Assembly: GCA_021324945.1 (NCBI GenBank)
Contig: JAJPID010000019.1
Span: forward strand, 1 to 64,000
Direction of reading: 5' to 3'
DNA from: Lysobacterales bacterium
GTDB lineage: Bacteria; Pseudomonadota; Gammaproteobacteria; Xanthomonadales; Rhodanobacteraceae
DNA length: 64,000 nt
Shown: positions 26,211 to 36,652 of the stretch, piece after piece
Position numbering within the stretch: position 1 is the stretch's first letter
Layout: each line of letters opens with the position of its first letter
The notes under the pieces: model-generated
What the model was told of the DNA's origin: nothing
The model's input: the letters and a program-made list of their open reading frames with translations, nothing else
Database searches by the model: none
Program-made: the position numbers and the translations under genes

Positions 26211-27332
26211 ATGCAGCGACATCTGGCCTGGTTGCTGGCGCCCGTCCTGTTTTGCATCTGCGCGCTCGCGGGCGCGTCTCCGGTTTATCACATTGTGGCC
26301 TACACCACGGATTGGAATACCGGAGAGGACGCGCAGCTCGACAAGATGGATGCACTGATCTTTGCCTTCGCGCGCATCTCGGGCGATCAGGCGGCACTCT
26401 CTTCCACCGCAGCCGAAAAACTCGACCGCATCGTTGCGCTCAAGGCAATACATCCGAAATTGAAGGTCGTGATTTCGATCGGCGGCTGGGGCGTGGGCGG
26501 ATTTTCAGAAATGGCCGGCACCGCGGCCGGCCGGCAGGCTTTTGCCGAAAGCGCTGCGCGGCTGGCCACAACGCACCACGCCGACGGCATCGATATCGAT
26601 TGGGAATATCCCGGCCACCACGAGTCCGGCATCCGCTCGAGTCCGCGGGATCGCACGAACTTCACGCTGCTGATGACCGCGTTGCGCGCGGCACTGGATC
26701 GCGCCGGCGCGAGCGACGGGAAGCACTACACGTTGAGCGCCGCTGTGGCGGATGGTCGTTTCGTCAGCGGCGTGAATATCGCGGCCGTTGCGCCGCTGGT
26801 GGACTGGTTCAACCTGATGACCTACGACTTCTGCAATTCGATGACTCCGGATACGTGCCATCACACCGGCCTGTACCCGTCACGATCCGCGCCGGATGAC
26901 GCCCGCACCGTCGATCGCGCGGTGCGGCAATTCCTTTCCGCTGGTGCGCCGCCGGAAAAATTGCTGATCGGGGTGGCGATGTATGGGCGCGAATTCGACA
27001 AAGTGCAGTCACTGCACGATGGTTTGTACCAGCCTTACGGACATTACGGCGGCGAGCATGCCTGGCCGCAACTGAAACGCGATTTCATCGACCGCAACGG
27101 CTACGTTCGTCATTGGGACGCGCTGGCGCAAGCATCGTGGCTGTGGAATCCACGCACGCACGCGTTCATCACCTACGATGATCCGCAATCGATCGCCGCG
27201 AAAGCCGCGTACGTCGAGGCGCAGCATTTGGGGGGCATCATGTATTGGGAAGTGCAGGAAGACCCGAGCGGAGAACTGCTCGATGCTCTCTGGCGCGGAT
27301 TGCATCGCGCTTCGCAAACTCAGCGCAATTGA
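26211..27332 (+). CDS. glycoside hydrolase family 18 (chitinase-like), exported
   Basis: KVVISIGGWG and DGIDIDWEYPG (DxxDxDxE) motifs; signal peptide. Confidence 0.92.
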   Translation: MQRHLAWLLAPVLFCICALAGASPVYHIVAYTTDWNTGEDAQLDKMDALIFAFARISGDQAALSSTAAEKLDRIVALKAIHPKLKVVISIGGWGVGGFSEMAGTAAGRQAFAESAARLATTHHADGIDIDWEYPGHHESGIRSSPRDRTNFTLLMTALRAALDRAGASDGKHYTLSAAVADGRFVSGVNIAAVAPLVDWFNLMTYDFCNSMTPDTCHHTGLYPSRSAPDDARTVDRAVRQFLSAGAPPEKLLIGVAMYGREFDKVQSLHDGLYQPYGHYGGEHAWPQLKRDFIDRNGYVRHWDALAQASWLWNPRTHAFITYDDPQSIAAKAAYVEAQHLGGIMYWEVQEDPSGELLDALWRGLHRASQTQRN

Positions 27333-27586
27333 GAATCCTTGCTACCGCGCCGGTTGTAACCGCTGAAGACGTTCTCTTCCGCGTCATGCGCGCTCTGGCA
27401 CGTTACGCACAACCGCACGCCCGGCACCGCCCTGCGCCGCGCGGCCGGGATCGCTTCGCCGCATTCGGCGCAGTGCGTCAGGCCCGGACCTCTGCCGCGC
27501 TTGCTGCGCGCACGCGCGATCGCGTCCGCTACCGTCGCGTCGATCTGTTCCTGTACTGCATCGTCGTTGACGAAGCCTTTTGCCAT
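27320..27586 (-). CDS. DksA/TraR-family C4 zinc-finger protein
   Basis: THCAECGEAIPAARRRAVPGVRLCVTCQSAHD; 88 aa. Confidence 0.92.
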   Translation of the reverse strand: MAKGFVNDDAVQEQIDATVADAIARARSKRGRGPGLTHCAECGEAIPAARRRAVPGVRLCVTCQSAHDAEENVFSGYNRRGSKDSQLR

Positions 27587-27928
27587 GCACTCAAACTAGG
27601 AGCGGGCGCGCCAGGATGCAAGCCGTGCCGCCGATGCCGATTGAGCGCTTCGTGGTTCATCGTTCTCAATACCCATCCGGAAAGATGGCGTCGGGTGCGA
27701 AATCACCGGGCGCCATCGCATCGCATGGTCGCCTTCAAATATGAACCCGACTGACAAAATTTGAAACTCTATTCGTATGTCAGGACCGATTACACCTGCG
27801 CTTACGTCGATCCGGACAATGGCGACATACCCACGCGCGGAAGGTGCTGGACCTCACGCCTGAAGGCCGGCATCCGACGTGGTATGCCGAGCTCGATTAC
27901 GATAGAGACAATCAAACCGGGGAAACGG

Positions 27929-28714
27929 ATGCATCACGTTGCGCTGTGTCTTGCGGCAATCGCGTGCGGCTGCGCAGCGCGTGCGACCTACGCCGATGAT
28001 TTGACGATCGCTACCGACCGGCCTGGCATCCTGTACGGCACTGAGGTCGTGCCGGTTGGGCGCGTGCAGGTCGAAGCTGGCGTGCCGACCTGGCAACGCA
28101 GCGATTCGAACGGCGAGCGCGACACGCTGATCACCACGCCGACCTCTCTGCGCATTGGCGTGAGTGATGCGTTCGAATTCCAAATCGTCAGTTCACCATT
28201 CGATCGAGATCGCATGCACGGTGCGGCGGGCGACGATTCGGTCAGTGGCTCGGGCGATCTGCAACTCGGCGCGAAGTGGCTACTGCGCACGACCGACGCG
28301 CACGGACCGAGATTCGCGCTGATCGGTTACGTCAGCCTGCCGACGGGCAGCCGGGCATTCACCGCAGGACGGCCCGGTTACAACCTCAATCTGGTCGGCA
28401 ACTGGAATCTCGCCGACGACACCAACTTCGGCGCGATGCTCGGCGCAACGCACATGCCGATCGCGAGCGGCGGTCACGCCGACAGCGGCATTGTCGCGGT
28501 CAATCTTTCGCGCAGCTTCAGTGACCGCTTGGGCGGCTACGTGGAAACCGGCTGGTTTCCGGGCTTCCGCAATGCACAATCCACCGCGCTCGCCGGCGCA
28601 GGCGTGACTTGGCTCGTCACGAATCGATTTCAGATCGACGGCTTCTTTGATCGGGGACTCAACAAGGATAGCCCGGATTGGGCGCTCGGCACAGGCGCGT
28701 CGGTTTTGTTCTGA
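27929..28714 (+). CDS. outer-membrane transporter-like (phenol meta-pathway PF13557-type) protein
   Basis: MHHVALCLAAIACGCAARATYADDLTIATDRPGILYGTEVVPVGRVQVEAG...FQIDGFFDRGLNKDSPDWALGTGASVLF. Confidence 0.7.
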   Translation: MHHVALCLAAIACGCAARATYADDLTIATDRPGILYGTEVVPVGRVQVEAGVPTWQRSDSNGERDTLITTPTSLRIGVSDAFEFQIVSSPFDRDRMHGAAGDDSVSGSGDLQLGAKWLLRTTDAHGPRFALIGYVSLPTGSRAFTAGRPGYNLNLVGNWNLADDTNFGAMLGATHMPIASGGHADSGIVAVNLSRSFSDRLGGYVETGWFPGFRNAQSTALAGAGVTWLVTNRFQIDGFFDRGLNKDSPDWALGTGASVLF

Positions 28715-29000
28715 GAATTGGGTGCCTCTGCACTCATGTTAGGACGGAATAACGCTCTTCCATTGCAGTCATGATGCGCCGACGCTGACTCGCAGAAATC
28801 TGCTCGCCCGGACGTCAGCAATAAAATTGTGCATGCGCGGATTGATTACTTGGACACCCGAGGAAGTTATCGATTTGTTACATACCCTCCGGATAACGCC
28901 CAACCCCCTCCCCATTCTGGCAAATTTGTCGACTGGTGCGGTTTTCATCGCTTCCGAATAGGCGTACTCTCGACCGCCCCTGCCCGATCGGAGCGCCGCC

Positions 29001-29525
29001 ATGGCCCTGTGGAAAGAACAGCAAGCGAAACCTTCGTCCACTCCCGTACCCGATGCGCTGGACCTCTCGACGCGTTACGAACCGGCCGCGGCGGAGCCGC
29101 AGCTCGCACCGGCGCCTTCGCACGCACCCGCACGTAACAAGCCACTGGGTGAATCGCTGATAGCGCCGGACATCGCAATCGAAGGCAAGATCGAAGGAGC
29201 GGGCCACGTACGCATCGCCGGCCGCTTCAAGGGCGACGTCAACGTGCGTGGCGATCTCACCATCGAGCCCAGCGCCAAGGTCGACGGCAGTGTGCGCGCG
29301 GAAAAGGTGATCGTCGCGGGCGAGTTGACCGGCAACATCGAAAGCGCATCCCACGTGGAATTGCAGCAGAGCGGCGCGCTGACCGGCGATCTGAAAGCGG
29401 TCACGCTCACCGTCGCCGCTGGCTCGCGCATGCGTGGGCATGTGGAGTTCGGCTGGGGTGACGGCAAGGCCGAAACGCCGCGCAACGGTGCAGCACACAA
29501 GAACGGCTCCGGTCTGGTGTCGTGA
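29001..29525 (+). CDS. bactofilin (polymer-forming cytoskeletal) family protein
   Basis: LGESLIAPDIAIEGKIEGAGHVRIAGRFKGDVNVRGDLTIEPSAKVDGSVRAEKVIVAGELTGNIESA. Confidence 0.92.
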   Translation: MALWKEQQAKPSSTPVPDALDLSTRYEPAAAEPQLAPAPSHAPARNKPLGESLIAPDIAIEGKIEGAGHVRIAGRFKGDVNVRGDLTIEPSAKVDGSVRAEKVIVAGELTGNIESASHVELQQSGALTGDLKAVTLTVAAGSRMRGHVEFGWGDGKAETPRNGAAHKNGSGLVS

Positions 29526-29881
29526 CGGCTCCGCGCGCGGGCGGCGGCGCGGCCACACGCACGTGCCCGCATTGCCGCGAAACCATTCTGGAAAGCGCGG
29601 CGGTTTGCCCGGCGTGCAAGCATCACCTGCGATTCGGCGGTCCGGCGCAGGCCGTCGCCGCCCTGCCCGGCACCATCACGCCCTTGAAGGTCGAAGGCAG
29701 CATCCGCAATCCCAACGGCGGCAACTGGGAATACTCGATGGTGCTGACCATCCGCAACGAGCGCGGCGAGGAAGTGGCGCGCAAACTGGTCGGCGTGGGC
29801 GCGATGCAGGCAAACGAGGAGCGGACATTCTCCTTGTGCGTAGAACTGGCTTCCGCCGAGGGCAAACGCACGCGGCATTGA
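29522..29881 (+). CDS. zinc-ribbon protein coupled to the bactofilin gene
   Basis: TCPHCRETILESAAVCPACKHHLRFG; start overlaps the bactofilin stop by 4 nt. Confidence 0.75.
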   Translation: MTAPRAGGGAATRTCPHCRETILESAAVCPACKHHLRFGGPAQAVAALPGTITPLKVEGSIRNPNGGNWEYSMVLTIRNERGEEVARKLVGVGAMQANEERTFSLCVELASAEGKRTRH

Positions 29882-30002
29882 TGATTTCGACGGACTTTCG
29901 AAGCTCCCGGCGCTGATCCGCGGCGTCGGCTTCATTCTTGCTTGGCTGTCGGTTTCACCCGTTCCGCCAGCGCGGCGCGGAAAACACACGGACGAAGCCA
30001 GC

Positions 30003-31214
30003 GTGACGACCGAGATCCAGGAAACCCGCATCGATACGATCGATCTGCGCATCGGCATGTTCGTTTGCAGGCTGGACCGCCCTTGGGAAGACACGCCGTT
30101 TCCGTTGCAGGGCGTGGAAGTGCGTACCCAAGAGGACCTGCGCACGCTCCGCGAACTGTGCCGTCACGTCTACATCGACCGCCGTCGCGAAGCGGTCGAT
30201 CACACCCTGCAATTGCGTTACGGCGAGCAGCCGGACACGCGTTTCCAGCGGGCGGTGACCTACCCCGACCGCGTCAGCATCGAGGAAGAACTGCCGAGCG
30301 CGCGCGAAGCCCTGCGCAGCGCGGCGATCCTGGTCGACCTCATCTATGCGGATGTCGCCAGCGGACGCGAGTTGTCGGTGGAACACGTCGAGCAAGCAGT
30401 GCGACCGCTGGTGGCGAGCGTGCTGCGCAGCGCCGATGCGTTTCTCTATCTGGAAAGCATGCGCCGGCACGATAGCTACACCTACAGCCATGCTATCGGT
30501 TGCAGTGCGCTGGCTGCAGCATTCGGCCGGCATCTCGGCCTGCATGAGGAGACGGTTTTCGGCCTCGCAGTCGGCGGGTTGCTGATGGATATCGGCAAGA
30601 TGCGCGTGCCGCAATCCCTGCTGCAAAGCCCGAGATCATTGTCGGACGAGGAACTGGCGATTGTGCGCGCCCACCTCTCGCATGGCATGGACATCGTCGG
30701 CAGCGCCGGCATAAGCGATCCCGACGTGCTGGCCGTGCTGCGCACGCATCACGAGCGCCACGACGGCAGCGGCTATCCGCAAGGCCTGCATGGCAACGCG
30801 ATTCCCGTCGCCGGGCGCATGCTCGGCATCATCGACAGCTACGACGCGATGATCAGCGCACGCCCTTACCGCGCGCCGATTTCCCGTCATCACGCCCTGC
30901 AGCAGATATACCGCAAGCGAGACAAGTTGTTCCAGGCGGAACTCGTCGAACAGTTCCAGGCGTGTCTCGGCGTATATCCGACCGGCTCGCTGGTCGAATT
31001 GAACACCGGCGAGATCGCCGTCGTGATGATGCAGAACCGAGTGCGCCGCCTGCGCCCGCGCGTACTGCTGCTGACCACGCCGGACAAGCAGCCGCTCGCC
31101 GATTTCCAGCCATTTGATCTGTTGAATCAGGCCAACGACCGCAGCGCTGTCGAGATCGCGCGCAGCGTGGCCGCTGGCGAATACGGCATCGACGCCGCCG
31201 GGTTGCTGTCGTGA
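30003..31214 (+). CDS. HD-GYP domain protein with N-terminal DUF3391
   Basis: TRIDTIDLRIGMFVCRLDRPWEDTPFPLQG; HHERHDGSGYPQGL. Confidence 0.93.
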   Translation: MTTEIQETRIDTIDLRIGMFVCRLDRPWEDTPFPLQGVEVRTQEDLRTLRELCRHVYIDRRREAVDHTLQLRYGEQPDTRFQRAVTYPDRVSIEEELPSAREALRSAAILVDLIYADVASGRELSVEHVEQAVRPLVASVLRSADAFLYLESMRRHDSYTYSHAIGCSALAAAFGRHLGLHEETVFGLAVGGLLMDIGKMRVPQSLLQSPRSLSDEELAIVRAHLSHGMDIVGSAGISDPDVLAVLRTHHERHDGSGYPQGLHGNAIPVAGRMLGIIDSYDAMISARPYRAPISRHHALQQIYRKRDKLFQAELVEQFQACLGVYPTGSLVELNTGEIAVVMMQNRVRRLRPRVLLLTTPDKQPLADFQPFDLLNQANDRSAVEIARSVAAGEYGIDAAGLLS

Positions 31215-31230
31215 ATGCGCCGGCACCATC

Positions 31231-32460
31231 ATGTTGAACCAGCGCGAAATCCTTGCCGCGCTCGAGCGCCGCATCAGCGTCGGATCGGGTTTTGCCCTAT
31301 TGGCCGTGCGCGTGTGCGATCTGCGCGACGTCGCCATCCGCCACGGAGCGCAACGCGGCGAGCAGGCCGAAGCGGATGCCGAACGTTTGATCCGCGAATC
31401 CCTGCGGCCCGTCGATGAAGCGTTCCGCGCCGGCGACGAACTATTCGCCGTGATCTTGCCAGATCTGCCTGCGCGTAATCACGCCTTGCTCGCCGCGACG
31501 CGCCTGTTCAAATCGTTTGAACGGCCGCTGCGCGGCGACGGTGTGCCATGGCAGGGAAGATTGCGGATCGGCGCGGCCTTCTTCCCGCAGGACGGCGGCG
31601 ATGCCGATACGCTGTGGCGGCGGGCGCAGATGGCAAAGCAACATGCAGCGCGGCGCGGTGAGCCCTGCGGCTTTTACGAAGTGCGCGAAAGTCGAATCGA
31701 CATCGACTACGACGAATTGCGCGAGAGCATCGAATCCAACCGGCTGCGTGCGTACTTCCAGCCGCTGTGGGATCTGCGCGCGCGGCGCATCGTGGGTGTG
31801 GAATCGCTGGCGCGCTGGACCACCGCGCGGCAAGAAATCGTGCCGCCGGATCAGTTCGTACCATTCGCGGAACAGAGCGATCTGATCGTGGCGCTGACGC
31901 ACTGGAGCATCAATGCCACCTTCCGTCACGCCGCTGCGCTCGGCAAGAGCGATCTCGGCATCGCGATCAATCTATCCGCGCGCGCGGTGGCTCGCGGCGG
32001 CGTGACGGAGCAGCTTCGCGACGCGTTGAGCATCTGGGGCATCGCGCCGACTTCGGTGATCGCCGAATTCACCGAGACCGCGCTGGTCGAGGATTTCGAC
32101 CGCACCGTGCGCACACTGCGGCAGTTGCGCGATCTGGGCATGCGCGTGGCGATTGACGATTTCGGCACCGGCTACGCGTCGCTGATGTATCTCAGCCGTT
32201 TTCCCGCGACCGATCTGAAAATCGACAAGACGTTGATCGAACCGATCGGCCTTGATGCGCGCGCCGCACGGCTGGCCGAATCGATCATCCAGCTTGCGCA
32301 CCGGCTGGACATGACGACCACGGCCGAAGGTATCGCCGACGCGAATACCGATCGCCTGTTGATGGAAATGGGTTGCGATTACGGCCAAGGCTTCCATCTC
32401 GGCGCCCCGCAACCAGCCGATAAGTTCATCGAGCGGTTCTGCGCAGAGACCGTCGGCTGA
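31231..32460 (+). CDS. EAL-domain phosphodiesterase with degenerate GGDEF domain
   Basis: RAGDELFAVILPDL in place of GGDEF; VGVESLARW, IDDFGTGYASLMYLSRFPATDLKIDKTLI, GCDYGQGFHLGAP. Confidence 0.9.
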   Translation: MLNQREILAALERRISVGSGFALLAVRVCDLRDVAIRHGAQRGEQAEADAERLIRESLRPVDEAFRAGDELFAVILPDLPARNHALLAATRLFKSFERPLRGDGVPWQGRLRIGAAFFPQDGGDADTLWRRAQMAKQHAARRGEPCGFYEVRESRIDIDYDELRESIESNRLRAYFQPLWDLRARRIVGVESLARWTTARQEIVPPDQFVPFAEQSDLIVALTHWSINATFRHAAALGKSDLGIAINLSARAVARGGVTEQLRDALSIWGIAPTSVIAEFTETALVEDFDRTVRTLRQLRDLGMRVAIDDFGTGYASLMYLSRFPATDLKIDKTLIEPIGLDARAARLAESIIQLAHRLDMTTTAEGIADANTDRLLMEMGCDYGQGFHLGAPQPADKFIERFCAETVG

Positions 32461-32461
32461 A

Positions 32462-32982
32462 GTGCCGATCCTGTCGCGGCTACAGCGCGGGTTCGGCCAC
32501 ATCGGCGGCCGCATCGGACGCCAGCGCACGCTGATGCTCTCGATGATGCGGATCACGCTGGCAACGGCGCTGCTGTCCGACTATTCCGCGATCGGGTCGG
32601 CGGCCGGCGGACTGCTGTTGTTGCTGCGCTGCTTCATGGCGTTCTCGGTAGACGGCGAGCTACGCATCGCGATCGGCGCGATCGTGCTCGCCTGCGTCGC
32701 CGACAGGGTCAGTGCGGTTGGCGCACCCGCGACCGCCGAACAATTTCCGGTGAAGCCCGGCTCAGCGGACTCGCGCTCGGCATGACCATGGACTGCACTC
32801 TTCGGCGGCCTCACACCGTTTCTCGCCGAACTGTTGGTTCAATGCACTGGATGGAGCGGCCTTCCCGGCACCATGATCGCCGCTGTCGCGCTGGCCATAT
32901 TGCCCATGTCCTTCAACACGGCGAGACAAGTCCGCGTCTCACGCGGATCCCTGTCCGCCAACGTGGCAGTCACGCTTTGAAT
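32462..32982 (+). pseudogene. MFS transporter remnant
   Basis: GHIGGRIGRQRTLMLSMMRITLATALLS (motif A-like) ... LLLLLRCFMAFSVDGE ... ALFGGLTPFLAELLVQCTGWSGLPGTMIAAVALAILPM in broken frames. Confidence 0.65.
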
Positions 32983-33013
32983 GAGTCGATCTGACGTGTG
33001 CGGGAACCAGAAA

Positions 33014-33051
33014 CAAGAACGCCAGTGAGCGCTAACCCACTGGCGTTCTTG
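33014..33051 (-). terminator. terminator downstream of tRNA-Ser/tRNA-Arg
   Basis: caagaacgccagtg ... cactggcgttcttg perfect 14-bp stem. Confidence 0.85.
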
Positions 33052-33060
33052 TTGTTTTAT

Positions 33061-33137
33061 TGGCGCGCCCGGAGAGATTCGAACTCCCGACCACCAAGTT
33101 CGTAGCCTGGTACTCTATCCAACTGAGCTACGGGCGC
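33061..33137 (-). tRNA. tRNA-Arg (ACG), CCA encoded
   Basis: GCGCCCGTAGCTCAGTTGGATAGAGTACCAGGCTACGAACTTGGTGGTCGGGAGTTCGAATCTCTCCGGGCGCGCCA; anticodon loop CTACGAA. Confidence 0.95.
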
Positions 33138-33200
33138 GTTGTGAACCCGCAATTATTCCGGGTTGATGCGCATGCGTCAATGAATTGCGCTTCTTTGATC

Positions 33201-33293
33201 TGGCGGAGAGAGAGGGATTCGAACCCTCGATCAGGCTTTTGACCCGATACTCCCTTAGCAGGGGAGCCCCTTCGGCCTCTCGGGCATCTCTCC
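33201..33293 (-). tRNA. tRNA-Ser (GCT), CCA encoded
   Basis: GGAGAGATGCCCGAGAGGCCGAAGGGGCTCCCCTGCTAAGGGAGTATCGGG...CGAGGGTTCGAATCCCTCTCTCTCCGCCA; long variable arm. Confidence 0.95.
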
Positions 33294-33344
33294 GAACTTG
33301 CACGATCTTGCTCAGTCATCCATGACACACAATCCGTTCGCCAT

Positions 33345-33424
33345 CTTGGCTCACCCTCACGTTCAGCGGGAGAGTCCCCCGGTCTCTCGCATAGCCTGAC
33401 GCTCGACCTCTCGGGTATCTCTGC
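33345..33424 (-). pseudogene. degenerate tRNA-Ser-like fragment
   Basis: Minus strand GCAGAGATACCCGAGAGGTCGAGCG closely matches the tRNA-Ser D-arm (AGAGATGCCCGAGAGG), but no intact cloverleaf follows. Confidence 0.45.
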
Positions 33425-33506
33425 TGTTCGAACGCTACTTTTCGCGCACAATCGCACGCGCCACGACAGCGCGGAAGCATAACGACGTGTGGATGGCAGG
33501 TAAAGC

Positions 33507-33713
33507 TCAGGTGGAGCTGGAGCCCGCGGCAGGATTGTTCCCGCCCGGATGTTCGTCCTTGATGCGCTGGAAGATCTCTTCGCGGTGCACTGCCACGTCC
33601 TTGGGCGCGTTGATGCCGATGCGCACTTGGTTGCCTTTGACGCCCAGCACGGTCACGGTCACCTGTTCGCCGATCATCAGCGTTTCACCTACTCGGCGGG
33701 TCAGAATCAACAT
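33507..33713 (-). CDS. csrA: carbon storage regulator CsrA
   Basis: [52 protein letters not shown]. Confidence 0.98.
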   Translation of the reverse strand: MLILTRRVGETLMIGEQVTVTVLGVKGNQVRIGINAPKDVAVHREEIFQRIKDEHPGGNNPAAGSSST

Positions 33714-33937
33714 GTCGATACTCCTGATCGTCAGGTCGTCAGACCCGCATCAATCCGCACGGCTCCGCCAAGGCACGCGCATGATGCAATCCGGCGAACT
33801 TGCCGGGATCGCCGCCTCCCCGACTGTCCCTTCCTTGCCGGCGCAAACCGCGCCGGACACTGGTGATCAGAAATACTAGCCGAGCCCGGCATCCCCGTGC
33901 AATGAAATTAAACGCGCGAGAGGCGATCCGTGCCGTT

Positions 33938-33971
33938 GGTCATGCCACTGGTCATGCCACTGGTCATGCCA
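33938..33971. repeat. 12-bp tandem repeat (ggtcatgccact) x ~2.8, spanning the alaS stop codon
   Basis: ggtcatgccact ggtcatgccact ggtcatgcca. Confidence 0.85.
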
Positions 33972-36597
33972 GTTTGCCGGCCAGCCACAGCGGCAATTCG
34001 CGCAGGGCCTGATCCAGCGCAGGCGAATCGGCGCCGCCGCCTTGCGCCATGTCTGGGCGGCCGCCACCCTTGCCGCCGATTTGCGAGGCAATGTGTGCGA
34101 CCACTTCGCCAGCCTTCACCTTGTTCAACGCAGTGCCGTGCACACCCGCTATCAGCGCGGCCTTGCCATCACTGCTGGATGCCAGCAGCACCACGCAGTT
34201 GCGCAGTTTTTGTTTGAGCGCGTCTACCGCATCACGCAGCGCTTTCGCGTCCATGCCATCGGCGCGCGCGGCGACCAGTTTGATGCCATTGACCTCTTGC
34301 GCTTGCGATGCGAGATCGCCTGTTGCCGCGCCTGCGGCTTTGGACTTTAGGGCGTCCAGTTCGCGCTCGAGTTTCTTCTGGTGCGCAAGGATCTGCCGCA
34401 ATTTTTCGGCGACATCGCTCGTGCTGCTGGAGAGCAAGCCGGCGACCTCCGCCAGCCGGCGTTCTTCCTCATCCACCATCGCGATCGCGCCGGCGCCCGT
34501 CACCGCTTCGATGCGTCGGATGCCGGCAGCCACGCCGGATTCGGAGACGATCTTGAACAAGCCGATATCGCCGGTGCGCGAGACATGCGTGCCACCGCAC
34601 AGTTCCGTCGAGAAACCACCCATCTTCAGTACGCGCACGCGATCGCCATACTTCTCGCCAAAGAGCGCCATCGCGCCGAAGTCCAGCGCTTCCTGATAGC
34701 CCATGTGATGCACTTCGGCTTCTTCGTTGCGGCGGATTTGCGCGTTGACGATGTCCTCGATGCGACGCAGTTGATCGCGTGTCACGGGTTGGAAATGCGA
34801 GAAGTCGAAGCGCAGGCGGTCGGGCGCGACCAGCGAACCCTTCTGTGTGACATGTTCGCCCAACACCTGCCGCAACGCCGCGTGCAAAAGATGCGTGGCC
34901 GAATGGTTCAACACCGTCGCCTGCCGGCGCACACCGTTCACTCGCGCGTGTACTAGATCGTTTGTTCGAAGCGGTACGTCGCCTTTCCACTCGCCGACGT
35001 GCGCGTGGAATTGGCCGCCGAGCTTCTGCGTGTCGCTGACGAGGAAGCGGCCAGCTCCGAGTTCCAGCGCGCCGGCATCGCCGACCTGTCCACCGGATTC
35101 CGCGTAGAACGGCGTGCGATCCAGGATCAGCGAACCCTTTTCGCCAGGCGCCAGCGATTCGACCGCGCGGCCCTCGCGCAAAACGGCCACGATTCTGCCG
35201 TCCGATTCCAGCGCTTCGTATCCCACAAATTCGGTTGGTTGCAATTTGCTGGCGACTTCCGCTGGAATTTGACCTTTGCTTTCGAACTTGCTCGCGCTGC
35301 GCGCACGCTCGCGCTGCGCTTCCATCGCGCGCTCGAAACCGGCCATATCCACGCTCAGGCCGCGTTCGCGCGCGATATCGGCGGTGAGATCGACCGGGAA
35401 TCCGTAGGTGTCGTATAGCTTGAACGCGTCTTCGCCCGCGATCACACCCTCGCGCGCGCGGGACGCGACATCGTCGAAAATGCGCATGCCTTGCTCCAGC
35501 GTTTCGCCGAAGCGTTGTTCTTCCGCGCGCAGCGCTTCCTCGACGAACTTCTGCTTCTTCGCCAATTCCGGATAGGCCTCGCCCATTTCCGCGACCAGCG
35601 GCGCGACCATCTTCCAGAAGAATTCGCCCCGCACGCCGAGCATGTACCCGTGCCGCAACGCGCGGCGGATGATCCGTCGCAGCACATAGCCGCGGCCTTC
35701 GTTGGACGGCAGCACGCCGTCCACGACCAGAAACGAACACGCACGGATGTGATCGGCGATCACGCGCAGTGACTTGTTCTCGTGATCCCTGGTGTTCGTC
35801 AGGCGTGCGGCAGCGTCGATCAGACGCACGAATAAATCGATTTCGTAATTGGAATGCACGTGCTGGAGAACCGCCGCAAGGCGTTCCAGGCCCATGCCTG
35901 TATCCACGCACGGCGCGGGCAGCGGCGAGAGTGTGCCGTCCGCCGCTCGATCGAACTGCATGAAAACCAGATTCCAGATTTCGATGTAGCGATCGCCGTC
36001 TTCGCCCTCGGAACCCGGCGGCCCGCCGGCTACGTCCGGACCGTGATCGTAGAAAATTTCCGTGCAAGGTCCGCAAGGGCCGGTGTCGGCCATCTGCCAG
36101 AAATTATCGGAAGCGAACTGCGCGCCCTTGTTGTCGCCGATGCGCACGATGCGCTCGGGAGGGACGCCGATCACGTCTTTCCAGATTTGATATGACTCGT
36201 CATCGGTGTGATAGACCGTGACCCACAACCGATCAGGCGGCAGTTTGAATACCTCAGTTAGCAGTTCCCACGCCCATTCGATCGCCGCGCGTTTGAAGTA
36301 GTCGCCGAACGACCAGTTGCCCAGCATCTCAAAAAAGGTGTGGTGGCGCGCGGTGTAGCCGACCGAATCCAGATCGTTGTGCTTGCCGCCCGCGCGCAGA
36401 CAGCGTTGCACATCGGCCGCGCGCACGTACGGCAGTTTCTCGCTGCCGAGGAACACGTTCTTGAACTGCACCATCCCCGAATTGGTGAACAGCAACGTCG
36501 GATCATTGGCCGGCACCAGCGTGGCCGAGGGCACGATGGTGTGGCCGCGGTCGCGGAAAAATTCCAGGAACGTCGAGCGGATTTCGGCGGTTTTCAT
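33964..36597 (-). CDS. alaS: alanine--tRNA ligase
   Basis: [51 protein letters not shown]; 877 aa. Confidence 0.98.
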   Translation of the reverse strand: MKTAEIRSTFLEFFRDRGHTIVPSATLVPANDPTLLFTNSGMVQFKNVFLGSEKLPYVRAADVQRCLRAGGKHNDLDSVGYTARHHTFFEMLGNWSFGDYFKRAAIEWAWELLTEVFKLPPDRLWVTVYHTDDESYQIWKDVIGVPPERIVRIGDNKGAQFASDNFWQMADTGPCGPCTEIFYDHGPDVAGGPPGSEGEDGDRYIEIWNLVFMQFDRAADGTLSPLPAPCVDTGMGLERLAAVLQHVHSNYEIDLFVRLIDAAARLTNTRDHENKSLRVIADHIRACSFLVVDGVLPSNEGRGYVLRRIIRRALRHGYMLGVRGEFFWKMVAPLVAEMGEAYPELAKKQKFVEEALRAEEQRFGETLEQGMRIFDDVASRAREGVIAGEDAFKLYDTYGFPVDLTADIARERGLSVDMAGFERAMEAQRERARSASKFESKGQIPAEVASKLQPTEFVGYEALESDGRIVAVLREGRAVESLAPGEKGSLILDRTPFYAESGGQVGDAGALELGAGRFLVSDTQKLGGQFHAHVGEWKGDVPLRTNDLVHARVNGVRRQATVLNHSATHLLHAALRQVLGEHVTQKGSLVAPDRLRFDFSHFQPVTRDQLRRIEDIVNAQIRRNEEAEVHHMGYQEALDFGAMALFGEKYGDRVRVLKMGGFSTELCGGTHVSRTGDIGLFKIVSESGVAAGIRRIEAVTGAGAIAMVDEEERRLAEVAGLLSSSTSDVAEKLRQILAHQKKLERELDALKSKAAGAATGDLASQAQEVNGIKLVAARADGMDAKALRDAVDALKQKLRNCVVLLASSSDGKAALIAGVHGTALNKVKAGEVVAHIASQIGGKGGGRPDMAQGGGADSPALDQALRELPLWLAGKLA

Positions 36598-36652
36598 GTG
36601 GGCGATGCGATTTTCTCGAACGCACCACGCCGCGGCGACGCGGCCATCCGCT

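Noticed and set aside
28720-29000. Possible small ncRNA or promoter region upstream of the bactofilin gene
   Set aside because: No clear hairpin/terminator pair or conserved motif visible by eye.
33345-33424. Second functional tRNA-Ser
   Set aside because: Only the D-arm matches; acceptor, anticodon and T-arms do not form a cloverleaf and there is no CCA end.
33938-33971. Short tandem repeat considered as CRISPR
   Set aside because: 12-bp units are directly contiguous with no spacers and no cas genes in the window.
34469-36076. 535-aa ORF overlapping alaS on the same strand
   Set aside because: Alternate-frame Arg-rich translation inside AlaS.
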